Positions 36,976-44,394 of a stretch of DNA of 64,000 bases are shown piece after piece. Every line of letters starts with the position of its first letter. Positions within the stretch are counted from its first letter, which is position 1. The stretch comes from an uncultured Alphaproteobacteria bacterium (lineage in GTDB: Bacteria; Pseudomonadota; Alphaproteobacteria; UBA6615), in the NCBI GenBank assembly GCA_943787745.1, contig CALSNJ010000002.1:186001-250000 (forward strand), in the 5' to 3' direction. The position numbers and the translations under genes were made by a program. The notes beneath the pieces were generated by a model. It searched no databases. It worked only from the letters and a program-made list of their open reading frames with translations, and was not told the origin of the DNA.

Positions 36976-38019
36976 TTAATCGTTGTAGCCGACTTCGTTG
37001 ATCAGCTTGAGGGCTGTGCCCCGATTGGCGGCAACCTCATCAAGGTTGAGTGTGTCCGGCTTGAGTTCACCCATGGACCGAATGAGACCACCCTGAGGAA
37101 CGCCGGCAACGATTGGATATTCAAAATTCTGCTCGGCGTACATCTGCTGTGCGAGATCACCGGCCAGGAATTCCATCAATTTGACGGCGTTCTGCTTGTT
37201 TGGCGCTGATTTGGTCAAGGCGACGCCGGAGATGTTCACGTGGGTGCCGGTATTCGCAATCGTGGGGAATACGGGATAGACCGACTGCGCCCAAGCAAAC
37301 TGTTCTTCATTCTGCAGCATCTGGCCGTAGTAGTAGTTGTTGCCAATGGAGACGTCGCATTCACCTTCCTTGATCGCTTTGACCTGTGCACGGTCGTTAC
37401 CCTGTGGCTTGCGTGCGAGATTGGCTTTCAAACCACGAAGCCAGTCTTCCGCTTTTTCCAATCCGTGATGCGCGATCATCGCCGAGGTCAGGGCGACTTG
37501 ATAAACATGGCTCCCTGACCGGGTACAGATGCGCCCCTTCCATTTTGGATCAGCCAGTTCTTCGTAGGATTTCGGTGCTTCGTTCACCGGAACCCGGTCC
37601 TTGGAGACATACAGAATGCGCGCGCGCTGAGTCAGGCCGTACCAGTGTCCGTTGTCTTGACGGAATGCCTCAGGGATGGCGCCGGACAGCTCTGCCGACT
37701 GGACGGCCTGGGTCACACCTGAGTCATAGGCATCAGAAAGTCGTCCGATATCCACCGTAAAAATGAGATCAGCTGGACTGTTGCGTCCTTCCTGCTCCAG
37801 ACGCTCGACAAGTCCCTTTGGAGCAAACACCACGTTTACCTTGACCCCAGTGTCGCGCGTAAAGGCATCGAACATCGGCTGGATCAGAAATGGTTGCCGG
37901 TAGGAATATACATTCACTTCACCGTTGTTTATGGCGGCCTGTTCGGCGGCAAGGACCGGGCTCGAAGCGAGGGCAGCAGTCAGGCCAGCGGCAGCGAGGA
38001 GGGAAGTACGGAAGCGCAT
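36976..38019 (-). CDS. fbpA: Periplasmic Fe3+-binding protein of an ABC transporter
   Basis: The protein has 347 aa. The signal peptide is residues 1-24 (ending SSPVLA), followed by NVYSYRQPFLIQPMFDAF. The iron-coordinating tyrosines are in SIGNNYYYGQM, the transferrin-like FbpA/IdiA motif. It binds ferric iron in the periplasm and delivers it to the permease. ATG 38019 has GGAGAC upstream and starts the signal peptide; the longer frame from 38085 would run through the operator and is rejected. Two iron-type sites lie upstream. Confidence 0.93.
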   Translation of the reverse strand: MRFRTSLLAAAGLTAALASSPVLAAEQAAINNGEVNVYSYRQPFLIQPMFDAFTRDTGVKVNVVFAPKGLVERLEQEGRNSPADLIFTVDIGRLSDAYDSGVTQAVQSAELSGAIPEAFRQDNGHWYGLTQRARILYVSKDRVPVNEAPKSYEELADPKWKGRICTRSGSHVYQVALTSAMIAHHGLEKAEDWLRGLKANLARKPQGNDRAQVKAIKEGECDVSIGNNYYYGQMLQNEEQFAWAQSVYPVFPTIANTGTHVNISGVALTKSAPNKQNAVKLMEFLAGDLAQQMYAEQNFEYPIVAGVPQGGLIRSMGELKPDTLNLDEVAANRGTALKLINEVGYND

Positions 38020-38046
38020 TTTTGTCTCCGAAATGCGAGTTGTGCA

Positions 38047-38065
38047 ATTGAGAACCATTCTCAAT
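38047..38065. promoter_or_regulatory. Fur-type operator upstream of fbpA (proximal site)
   Basis: ATTGAGAA-CCA-TTCTCAAT is a perfect 19-bp dyad, 28 bases before the fbpA start. It contains TTGAGA-N5-TCTCAA, matching the bfd and bfr sites. It closely resembles Fur boxes of proteobacteria. Confidence 0.75.
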
Positions 38066-38102
38066 GATGGGCAATCTATAGCCATCAGTTTCTAAATGCA
38101 AG

Positions 38103-38118
38103 TGGTTCTCAATTGCAC
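38103..38118. promoter_or_regulatory. Distal iron-type half-site, inverted copy of the proximal sequence
   Basis: TGGTTCTCAATTGCAC is the exact reverse complement of 38042-38057, so 16 bp are repeated in inverted orientation around a 45-base centre. On the minus strand, TTGCAT and a TATAGA- or TAGATT-like -10 lie between the two copies. Two repressor sites may therefore bracket the fbpA promoter. Confidence 0.5.
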
Positions 38119-38184
38119 GTTCAACGCATTGATCGAAATCAATGTGTGAAGATTTTTTTCCAGTTCTTAGGCGTGAAATTGTCC

Positions 38185-39231
38185 TCAGATGGTCGTTTTA
38201 AAACGCTCTTCGGCCATCTTGTCGGCCACAAAATTGGTTGCGGCACCCTCGGTTTCTGCCCGTTTGAATATCTCGGACAAGGTGTCGTGAATACCGTCGA
38301 GATGGGCGTAAATCTCTACATCATCATGATCGCCGCCGAATTTTTTGCCGTGCGCGATCTCGATAATCCCGCCGGCGTTGATCACATAATCCGGTGCGTA
38401 AAGAATATCGCGCGCGGTCAATGCGGATCCATGTCGGTCCTCGGCCAGCTGATTGTTTGCCGATCCTGCGATGATCTTTGCACCCAACTCATTAACGGTC
38501 GTGTCGTTGATTACAGCGCCCAGCGCACAGGGAGCAAAAACATCCACATCGACGGCATGAATTTCATGGGTGTCGACGGGGGTCGCGCCAAACTCGTCGA
38601 CGGCTTTTTGAACGGCCTCAATATTAATATCTGCGACGTGCAATCGCGCACCTTTCTCGTGCAGGCGGCGTGCAAGATCGAACCCCACGGCGCCCAGGCC
38701 CTGAATCGCGACATGCGTGTCCTCAAGTCCGTCATTTCGCTGAAACTTGTATTCCACAGCCGCTTCGATCCCGCGCATTACGCCATAGGCGGTGTAGGGT
38801 GACGGGTTGCCGCTGGTTGCACTGGTGCCTGTCACGTGATCGGTAACGGTGGCCATCTCGTCCATATCGGCCACCGTCATCCCGATATCTTCGGCTGCGA
38901 TGTAGCGTCCGCTCAGACTTTCGACAAAGCGACCCATGGCTTGCATGAGGGCAGGTGTCTTGTCGGTTCGCGCGTCTCCGATGATCACGGATTTACCACC
39001 GCCGAATGGCAATCCCGCTAGTGCGGATTTGTAGGTCATTCCCCGGGAAAGACGCAGCGCGTCGTGCAGCGCCGTCATATCGTTCTCATAGGGCCACATG
39101 CGGCACCCACCGACGCCGGGGCCAAGATTTGAATTGTGAATGGCAATGATCGCCCGCAAACCGGTTTCAGGGTCATGACCAAATGACACATGTTCATGGC
39201 CATCATAGTCGGGTGCAGAAAATACAGTCAC
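38185..39231 (-). CDS. Leucine dehydrogenase (Leu/Phe/Val/Glu dehydrogenase family)
   Basis: The protein has 348 aa. It deaminates leucine (also valine, isoleucine) to the 2-oxo acid with NAD+. Substrate lysine Lys68 (GMTYKSALAG) and catalytic Lys80 (LPFGGGKSV) are at the positions known in Bacillus leucine dehydrogenase. The Rossmann motif is IQGLGAVGFDLARRL. The family length and AGCRMWPY-like segment (GGCRMWPYEND) favour leucine over glutamate dehydrogenase. It could provide the entry to the leucine pathway encoded at 19-32.6 kb. It is separated from fbpA by 165 bases. Confidence 0.92.
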   Translation of the reverse strand: MTVFSAPDYDGHEHVSFGHDPETGLRAIIAIHNSNLGPGVGGCRMWPYENDMTALHDALRLSRGMTYKSALAGLPFGGGKSVIIGDARTDKTPALMQAMGRFVESLSGRYIAAEDIGMTVADMDEMATVTDHVTGTSATSGNPSPYTAYGVMRGIEAAVEYKFQRNDGLEDTHVAIQGLGAVGFDLARRLHEKGARLHVADINIEAVQKAVDEFGATPVDTHEIHAVDVDVFAPCALGAVINDTTVNELGAKIIAGSANNQLAEDRHGSALTARDILYAPDYVINAGGIIEIAHGKKFGGDHDDVEIYAHLDGIHDTLSEIFKRAETEGAATNFVADKMAEERFKTTI

Positions 39232-39439
39232 GGTGTCCTCCGGACGGCACCAATTTGCGAGGCGCGTTCCTTGGCTATGGATTTTGCATCGCTGTGCTTA
39301 AGCTTCAATAGATATCACGAGCTTGTTGGCTGTTCGAAAGATCGCGCCGGGCGAATCGGTGGATTGCGGAGAAACATGAAACCTTGCAGCTTTGGTTTAT
39401 AATATTATTTCAAAGCCGTAAGGGCGTGAGGGAAGTGAC

Positions 39440-39676
39440 ATGGCAGGACCAACGACGCGCGCAAAGTCAGAACCGGATATCTGGAAGCAGCCGGATGGCT
39501 CGGTCATGAGCTGTGAAGAGTCTATTTCTGTGTTGCGAGAGAATCTCGGTGAGATCGAGGAAATTTGTCAGGAGGCGCTTGAAGACGCGGTTTTGATGGA
39601 TGTTTCCGAAGCCCAGTTCCGTGAGGTGCTGCACACTCTCGTCGAAACACTCGCCAATCCCTACAAAAAGGGCTGA
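39440..39676 (+). CDS. Small hypothetical protein
   Basis: The protein has 78 aa, acidic and helical, without signal peptide or Cys cluster. The pattern DIWKQPDGSVMSCEESISVLRENL then a helix EIEEICQEALEDAVLMD and a C-terminal helix EVLHTLVETLANPYKKG suggests a small two- or three-helix protein. GAGGGAAG precedes ATG 39440, and a TATAAT (39398-39403) lies upstream. Convergent with the next gene, 2 bases apart. No family is named with confidence. Confidence 0.72.
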   Translation: MAGPTTRAKSEPDIWKQPDGSVMSCEESISVLRENLGEIEEICQEALEDAVLMDVSEAQFREVLHTLVETLANPYKKG

Positions 39677-39678
39677 CC

Positions 39679-40869
39679 TCAGGAGAGGTCGCCGGTCTGT
39701 GCCTTTTCGAAGAGCGCACGAAAGCCTGCAACATCCAGCCGGACCGGGTTCGCCAATGCGGTCGGATCAACGGTGGCAGCTTCTGCAAGACCATCGAGCT
39801 GCGATTCTTCGACACCGAGTTCGGCGGTTGTATGAGGTATGTCGAACGCACTTCGCAGCTCCAGTGTCCACTCCACAAAGGATTGGAAACCCTGCGATGG
39901 GCTGTCCGTGAGACCAAGATAGGCCGAAATGCGCGATAGCTTTTCTTCAATCGCCTCCCGGTTTCGCAGTAGCACGTAGGGCATCACGACGGCATTGGTG
40001 AGCCCATGATGGGTGTCGTAAAGCGCACCGATCGGGTGGCTCATGGCGTGTATGGCTCCCAGACCCTTCTGGAAGGCCGTCGCGCCCATGGCGGCAGCCG
40101 CCATCATCTGGGAACGGGCGATGATGTCAGACCCATCTGAGACAGCATCCTGCAGATGCTGACGAACCAGTAGCATGCCTTCCAGTGCGATCCCGTCACA
40201 CAGAGGGTTGTGGAAGGGAGAGCAATAAGCTTCCAGACAATGGGCCAGAGCATCCATGCCGGTTGCCGCAGTGATCAGCGGCGGCAGGCCAAGTGTCAGC
40301 TCAGGGTCCGCGATCACGATTCCGGGCATCATGCCCGGATGGGTCACGATGACTTTCTGACCGGTCTCTTCGTTCAAAACGACACTCGAGCGTCCGACCT
40401 CAGATCCCGTGCCCGCGGTCGTTGGAATTGCAAGAATGGGGAGGGGTGTCGCAGCCGATTGCCAGTCTTTGCGTCCTTCCTCCATCGACCAGATATCAAT
40501 CCCGTCTTCGGGTTGGGTGGCCATCAGGGCGATGGCCTTGCCGGCGTCGAGTGATGATCCACCGCCAAAGGCGATCACGCCATCACATCCCGCCGCGCGC
40601 AGGGCTGCCACACCATCAAATACGTTCCGGCTGATGGGGTTGGGTTTCATCTCTGAAAACAGCGTAAGCGGGACCCCATCGGCTTCCAGTGAGGCGATAG
40701 CATCCTTAACCATCGGCAGTTTTGCGAGCCCCGGGTCGGTGACCAAAAATGGTCTTGAAATTCCGAGTGTCGTGCAGGCGCGTGCGAGGGTCGAAATGCG
40801 TCCGGCACCAAACCAGATGGTTGTCGGAAAGCTCCAGTTGCCGCGAAGTGAGCTGGCGTTAATGGTCAT
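39679..40869 (-). CDS. Iron-containing alcohol dehydrogenase
   Basis: The protein has 396 aa. The family III dehydrogenase fold has a GGGSSLDAGKAIAL nucleotide motif near residue 95, and metal ligands in GMDALAHCLEAYCSPFHNPLCD and AIHAMSHPIGALYDTHHGLTNA. It reduces or oxidises an alcohol/aldehyde with NAD(P). ATG 40869 follows GAGAGGAA; TTG 40875 is in frame but less likely. It is 17 bases downstream of a glutamine-synthetase-like gene, so the two may serve one pathway, perhaps processing the aldehyde of a glutamylated amine. Confidence 0.9.
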   Translation of the reverse strand: MTINASSLRGNWSFPTTIWFGAGRISTLARACTTLGISRPFLVTDPGLAKLPMVKDAIASLEADGVPLTLFSEMKPNPISRNVFDGVAALRAAGCDGVIAFGGGSSLDAGKAIALMATQPEDGIDIWSMEEGRKDWQSAATPLPILAIPTTAGTGSEVGRSSVVLNEETGQKVIVTHPGMMPGIVIADPELTLGLPPLITAATGMDALAHCLEAYCSPFHNPLCDGIALEGMLLVRQHLQDAVSDGSDIIARSQMMAAAAMGATAFQKGLGAIHAMSHPIGALYDTHHGLTNAVVMPYVLLRNREAIEEKLSRISAYLGLTDSPSQGFQSFVEWTLELRSAFDIPHTTAELGVEESQLDGLAEAATVDPTALANPVRLDVAGFRALFEKAQTGDLS

Positions 40870-40886
40870 GGCCAATTCCTCTCGCC

Positions 40887-42263
40887 CTAGATCATCTCGA
40901 AATACCGGGCGAGTTCCCAGTCGCTGACATATTTGCGTGCTTCACGCGCTTCCCATTCGCGCGAATCTGCAAAGTGATCAACAAAAGCATCTCCGAACCA
41001 GTCACGCGCGACGGCTGAATCTCTGAATCTGCGGGCAGCCTCTTCGAGTGTACGTGGCAGCTGCCGCTCGGCCGGAAGCTCGGTTTCGTAAGCATTACCC
41101 GTGATCGCCGCATCGGGTTCGATCTCTTGCTCAATGCCATGGAACCCCGATGCAATCGCAGCGGCCAGTGCCAGATAAGGATTGGCATCTGCGCCGGGCA
41201 GGCGGTGTTCGACCCGTTGTGATTTTTCCGAGCCTGGAACAACCCGCAATGCGCAAGTCCGGTTGTCGATGCCCCAGGTTGCGGCGGTGGGCGCCCACAA
41301 TCCGGGAACCAGACGCCGATAGGAATTCACGGTTGGTGCGAACAGAGCTGTGAGTTCGGGCATCAACGCCTGCTGGCCGCCGATGAAATGGCGCATATAG
41401 GTGCTGATATTGTTTGTCTGGTCGGGATCGTGGAAGGCGCTGTATTTGCCATCGGGAGATGTAAGAGACAGATGAATATGTCCCGATTGTCCGGCTTCCT
41501 TCTCGCTCCACTTGGCCATGAACGTGGCCATCATCCCGTTCTTCTGGGCCAGCGCCTTTGTGTGGGCCTTGAACAAGGCGGCCCTGTCGGCGACTTCGAT
41601 TCCCATTTCTGCGGAGAGTGCGGCTTCGATCACACCGGCGCCCATTTCTTCGTGCAGGCCTTCGAGCGGCATGTTCATCGCGGCGCATGTTTCGAACAAT
41701 TCCCGATAGAAGCCGCTCAATGTCGACTGGCGCAACATCGAGTAGCCGGCATTCCCCTGTGAGATAGGCGTCATGTCCTGATGGTTCTTCTCTCGGACGC
41801 TTTCTGGCGTTTCGGAAAACACGAAGAATTCGTACTCGAAGCCCGCCCGGACGCCGAAATTCATGCCGGTGGTGCGTTGGAGCACGCGCTTGAGGACATT
41901 GCGTGGGCATATCCGGCGTGCGTCATCGGTAAATTCACCCAGGAACAGCCAGGTGTTGTCCTCAAACGGAACCTGCCGGCCGGTTTCCGGCACGATCGCG
42001 ACCTGAGCGTCGGGAAATCCCGTGTGCCAGCCGGTGTAGCTGGTGTTGTCATAAAGCTGATCATTGACGTCCCAGCCGAGTACAACGTTGCAAAACCCGA
42101 ACCCGTCCTTGAGTGCGCCCAGAAATTTCTCGCGCTGCATGAACTTGCCGCGCAGGACCCCGTCAATATCGAACACCCCGACTTTCACGAACGGCTGTTC
42201 GGCCTGCCCGATACGGGTTTCAGCATCGGCGCGCGAGGTGATTGGTTTTAAACTCAAGGTCAA
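40887..42263 (-). CDS. Glutamine synthetase-family ligase (gamma-glutamyl-amine synthetase-like)
   Basis: The protein has 458 aa. The GS catalytic domain shows EYEFFVFSETPE (metal Glu), EMGAGVIEAAL, SGHIHLSLTSPDGK and the nucleotide/glutamate segment RVEHRLPGADANPYLALAAA. The N-terminal beta-grasp is VGVFDIDGVLRGKFM, typical of the PuuA/GlnT-like branch rather than GlnA, and the Tyr adenylylation motif is absent. It probably couples glutamate to an amine such as putrescine or a monoamine. The start is TTG 42263, with GGAG very close; no better codon exists. Confidence 0.9.
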   Translation of the reverse strand: MTLSLKPITSRADAETRIGQAEQPFVKVGVFDIDGVLRGKFMQREKFLGALKDGFGFCNVVLGWDVNDQLYDNTSYTGWHTGFPDAQVAIVPETGRQVPFEDNTWLFLGEFTDDARRICPRNVLKRVLQRTTGMNFGVRAGFEYEFFVFSETPESVREKNHQDMTPISQGNAGYSMLRQSTLSGFYRELFETCAAMNMPLEGLHEEMGAGVIEAALSAEMGIEVADRAALFKAHTKALAQKNGMMATFMAKWSEKEAGQSGHIHLSLTSPDGKYSAFHDPDQTNNISTYMRHFIGGQQALMPELTALFAPTVNSYRRLVPGLWAPTAATWGIDNRTCALRVVPGSEKSQRVEHRLPGADANPYLALAAAIASGFHGIEQEIEPDAAITGNAYETELPAERQLPRTLEEAARRFRDSAVARDWFGDAFVDHFADSREWEAREARKYVSDWELARYFEMI

Positions 42264-42332
42264 TGCTCCATTAGGGGAGGCGTGATACTAAGACTTCAGG
42301 CATATCGTGCAATCGCTCGCGCGCATTTGATT

Positions 42333-42363
42333 CCCATTCTGAATGAAAATTGTGGAGAATGGG
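42333..42363. promoter_or_regulatory. Inverted repeat in the divergent gap before the GS-like gene
   Basis: CCCATTCT (42333-42340) and AGAATGGG (42356-42363) form perfect 8-bp arms around 15 bases. It sits between the GS-like gene and the small membrane protein gene, so it could be an operator for either. Confidence 0.4.
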
Positions 42364-42403
42364 CGTCAGTCAAAATTCACATTGTGTCTTGCTGGAGAAC
42401 ACC

Positions 42404-42631
42404 ATGAGTATCGAAGCCATCATCGTCATCCTTGCGATCTTCGTATGTATCGGGCTTGGCACGTGGTCCGCACTCCGCACGAAGGACTCTTGGGACCGTG
42501 AGCCGGTCGAGGGAGAAGACAATTTCGACTATCACAAGGCGACACTGGGTATTCATCAGCCGCCGGGTGACGAAGAGTGGGAAAAAGATCTCGACGCCCT
42601 GCGCATGGACCAGAAGCATCGCCTCTGCTGA
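42404..42631 (+). CDS. Small single-pass membrane protein, hypothetical
   Basis: The protein has 75 aa from ATG 42404, with GGAG upstream. A single N-terminal membrane helix (IEAIIVILAIFVCIGLGTWS, residues 3-22) is followed by an acidic soluble tail (DREPVEGEDNFDYHKATLG). No family recognised. It is divergent from the GS-like gene and convergent with the oxygenase gene. Confidence 0.7.
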   Translation: MSIEAIIVILAIFVCIGLGTWSALRTKDSWDREPVEGEDNFDYHKATLGIHQPPGDEEWEKDLDALRMDQKHRLC

Positions 42632-42670
42632 TCGTTGTTTCGTGTGTCTGGGATTATACGCGTAGGCCAC

Positions 42671-43693
42671 TCAATCCCAGTTTTCGGCGTAGCCGAAATT
42701 CCGCGCGGCATAGCCTGCGTGGAAATCCCCGAATGTAATGGGGGGATATTTGGCCGGATTGCCGTCGCTTTCGCAGCTCGGCACGCAGGTCATCAACGCA
42801 TCCACACTCGGATACAGAAAGAAGATGTTTGAGTAGCGGTCTTCCCGGGTGTCCGCGCGCACCCGATGGGGTGTCGCCTTGAACACATCATTGGTCCATT
42901 GGCACAACGTGTTTCCGGTGTTGAAGAGCAGCCCGTCGGGGACCACCGGCTGTTCGATCCATTCTCCCGACGGCGTCAGTATTTCCAGACCGGGTCGCGT
43001 GGCCGGCGGGATCAGCGAGAGAAACGACAAGTCCGTATGGCCGGGCAGGGATATCTCTGACCCCGCAGCGCCATTGGGCGGGTAGTGCGCGATCCGGCTC
43101 ATCGAGCTGGAGCGTTCGAAATGGGGATCGAAATACCCGGGCTCCATTCCCAGTGCGACCGAAAGTGTGGGGAGCAGTTTGCGGGCGAATTCCTCGAAGG
43201 TCGTGTGGAATCCCATGAACGCGTCATGCAGTCCGGGAACAAGGGTTTCGTCGGGCCATTTGTTGTGGCCGCGGAACCTTCGGTTCTTGCCGAAATCAGG
43301 ATCGTCGGGTGCGAGGTCGAAGGTGAACTTGAAGGCCTCGCTGACCTGTGGCTTGAGCGCGGTCTTGTGTTTTTCAAAGGTGTCTGTGTGCACCGAGACA
43401 TTGGGCGGCATGTAGCCACACTGATGCCGGTTCATTCGCGATTTAAGCTTTTCCTCCATCGGCAGTGCGTGGAACAGCCGGGAGGATTCGAATGTTCTCG
43501 CGACGATATTCATGTCGATGCCATGATTGACGAGAAACATGAAACCCATACCCGTGCAGGCGTCATAGACACGCTCGGCGATCTGCTCGACCGCGCCGGG
43601 TTTACCCGCGAGGACTGCACCGATATCGACGATGGGAATCTCGTCCGCAGCAATTGATGCGGCAGAACGTACCGTTTCGCTTTGAAGGCTCAT
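42671..43693 (-). CDS. Isopenicillin N synthase-like 2-oxoglutarate/Fe(II)-type oxygenase
   Basis: The protein has 340 aa. Fe(II) ligands are His219 and Asp221 (PGHTDLSF) and His276 (ATPHRVR); Arg286 and Ser288 (DRYSNIFF) match the RxS motif that binds the 2-oxoglutarate carboxylate. The N-terminal DIOX_N region begins EIPIVDIGAVL. The family hydroxylates or desaturates small molecules; no beta-lactam genes are present. ATG 43693 follows GGAG; the frame further upstream runs antisense through the DUF488 gene and is not coding. The nearby GS-like and alcohol dehydrogenase genes hint at amine catabolism, but this is a guess. Confidence 0.9.
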   Translation of the reverse strand: MSLQSETVRSAASIAADEIPIVDIGAVLAGKPGAVEQIAERVYDACTGMGFMFLVNHGIDMNIVARTFESSRLFHALPMEEKLKSRMNRHQCGYMPPNVSVHTDTFEKHKTALKPQVSEAFKFTFDLAPDDPDFGKNRRFRGHNKWPDETLVPGLHDAFMGFHTTFEEFARKLLPTLSVALGMEPGYFDPHFERSSSMSRIAHYPPNGAAGSEISLPGHTDLSFLSLIPPATRPGLEILTPSGEWIEQPVVPDGLLFNTGNTLCQWTNDVFKATPHRVRADTREDRYSNIFFLYPSVDALMTCVPSCESDGNPAKYPPITFGDFHAGYAARNFGYAENWD

Positions 43694-43721
43694 CAGCGTC
43701 TCCTGTGTCAAAACCCTATCG

Positions 43722-44159
43722 CTACAGATGGGTGACGTCGAGCGATCGGTTCCAGCGGTCTTCGAGATATTCGACAACCAGTCGACGATGACAGGTGTGG
43801 GGCGTGTCTTCGCTACACAACAGGCATGCGCCTTCGAGGTCCCTCGGATCAAACTGATCTTCGATCTTGCGGTCTGCCATGATCTCCATGAAGCGTGGTT
43901 CGAAGGCGTCCCATGAAAGACCCTTCTTGCGGTAGTCGGAGAACAGGGTTTCATCTGGCGCGAGTTCAGGCGCGTGTTGATAGGAGATATCGCCAATTGT
44001 CTTCAGGAAGAATGTCAGATCGGCGGCTTTGGCAAAGCCTGCGAGTTGGGACGTATTCTGGATGCGCACATCGATGACCTTCTGCACGCCCGCCGCGTTC
44101 AGCCGATCGAAGAAATCTTCCGCACTGGTTTTGGTGAAGCCGATTGTAAATGTTGCCAT
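43722..44159 (-). CDS. DUF488 domain protein
   Basis: The protein has 145 aa. It matches DUF488: TFTIGFTKTSAEDFFDRL, VIDVRIQNTS, GLSWDAFEPRFMEIM and the conserved end CLLCSEDTPHTCHRRLVVEYL. The Cys and His cluster at residues about 112-124 is characteristic, but no biochemical role is settled. It is 28 bases upstream of the oxygenase gene on the same strand and likely co-transcribed. Confidence 0.85.
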   Translation of the reverse strand: MATFTIGFTKTSAEDFFDRLNAAGVQKVIDVRIQNTSQLAGFAKAADLTFFLKTIGDISYQHAPELAPDETLFSDYRKKGLSWDAFEPRFMEIMADRKIEDQFDPRDLEGACLLCSEDTPHTCHRRLVVEYLEDRWNRSLDVTHL

Positions 44160-44224
44160 GTCTCAGTTTCGTCCTGTGACGATGATGTTGCAACTCTCAC
44201 AGATACGTGACGCGGAGTGATTTT

Positions 44225-44302
44225 ATGAAGCGCGGATCATTGATATCTACTGTGCATGATCATCGTGCTTCTCCATCAAGCAGATTGCATGGAGAGACTT
44301 GA
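44225..44302 (+). CDS. Possible 25-aa micro-ORF ending at a terminator
   Basis: ATG 44225 has GGAG at 44214-44217 with 7-base spacing, unusually good for a chance ORF. The 25-codon frame (starting MKRGSLISTV, rich in Ser and His) stops at 44300-44302, exactly where the terminator stem begins. It could be a small protein, a leader peptide for the DUF3179 genes, or chance within a small RNA. No homology can be judged. Confidence 0.3.
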   Translation: MKRGSLISTVHDHRASPSSRLHGET

Positions 44303-44329
44303 ACGGCGGCGGAGACGCCGCCGTTTTTT
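44302..44329 (+). terminator. Intrinsic terminator with no annotated gene before it
   Basis: AACGGCGGCG (44302-44311), loop GAGA, then CGCCGCCGTT (44316-44325) and a T-run to 44329. It is a textbook plus-strand terminator in the divergent gap before the first DUF3179 gene. The upstream minus-strand DUF488 gene cannot be its client, so it ends a short transcript or attenuates the DUF3179 operon. Confidence 0.85.
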
Positions 44330-44394
44330 CCGAGCCTTTGCGGGCGATGATCAATGAAAAACGCAACAAAGATGACACAAACGGGATGTTTCTT

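Noticed and set aside
43694-43996. N-terminal extension of the oxygenase gene to 43996
   Set aside because: The extension is antisense to DUF488 and has no ribosome site, whereas ATG 43693 has GGAG and fits the family start.
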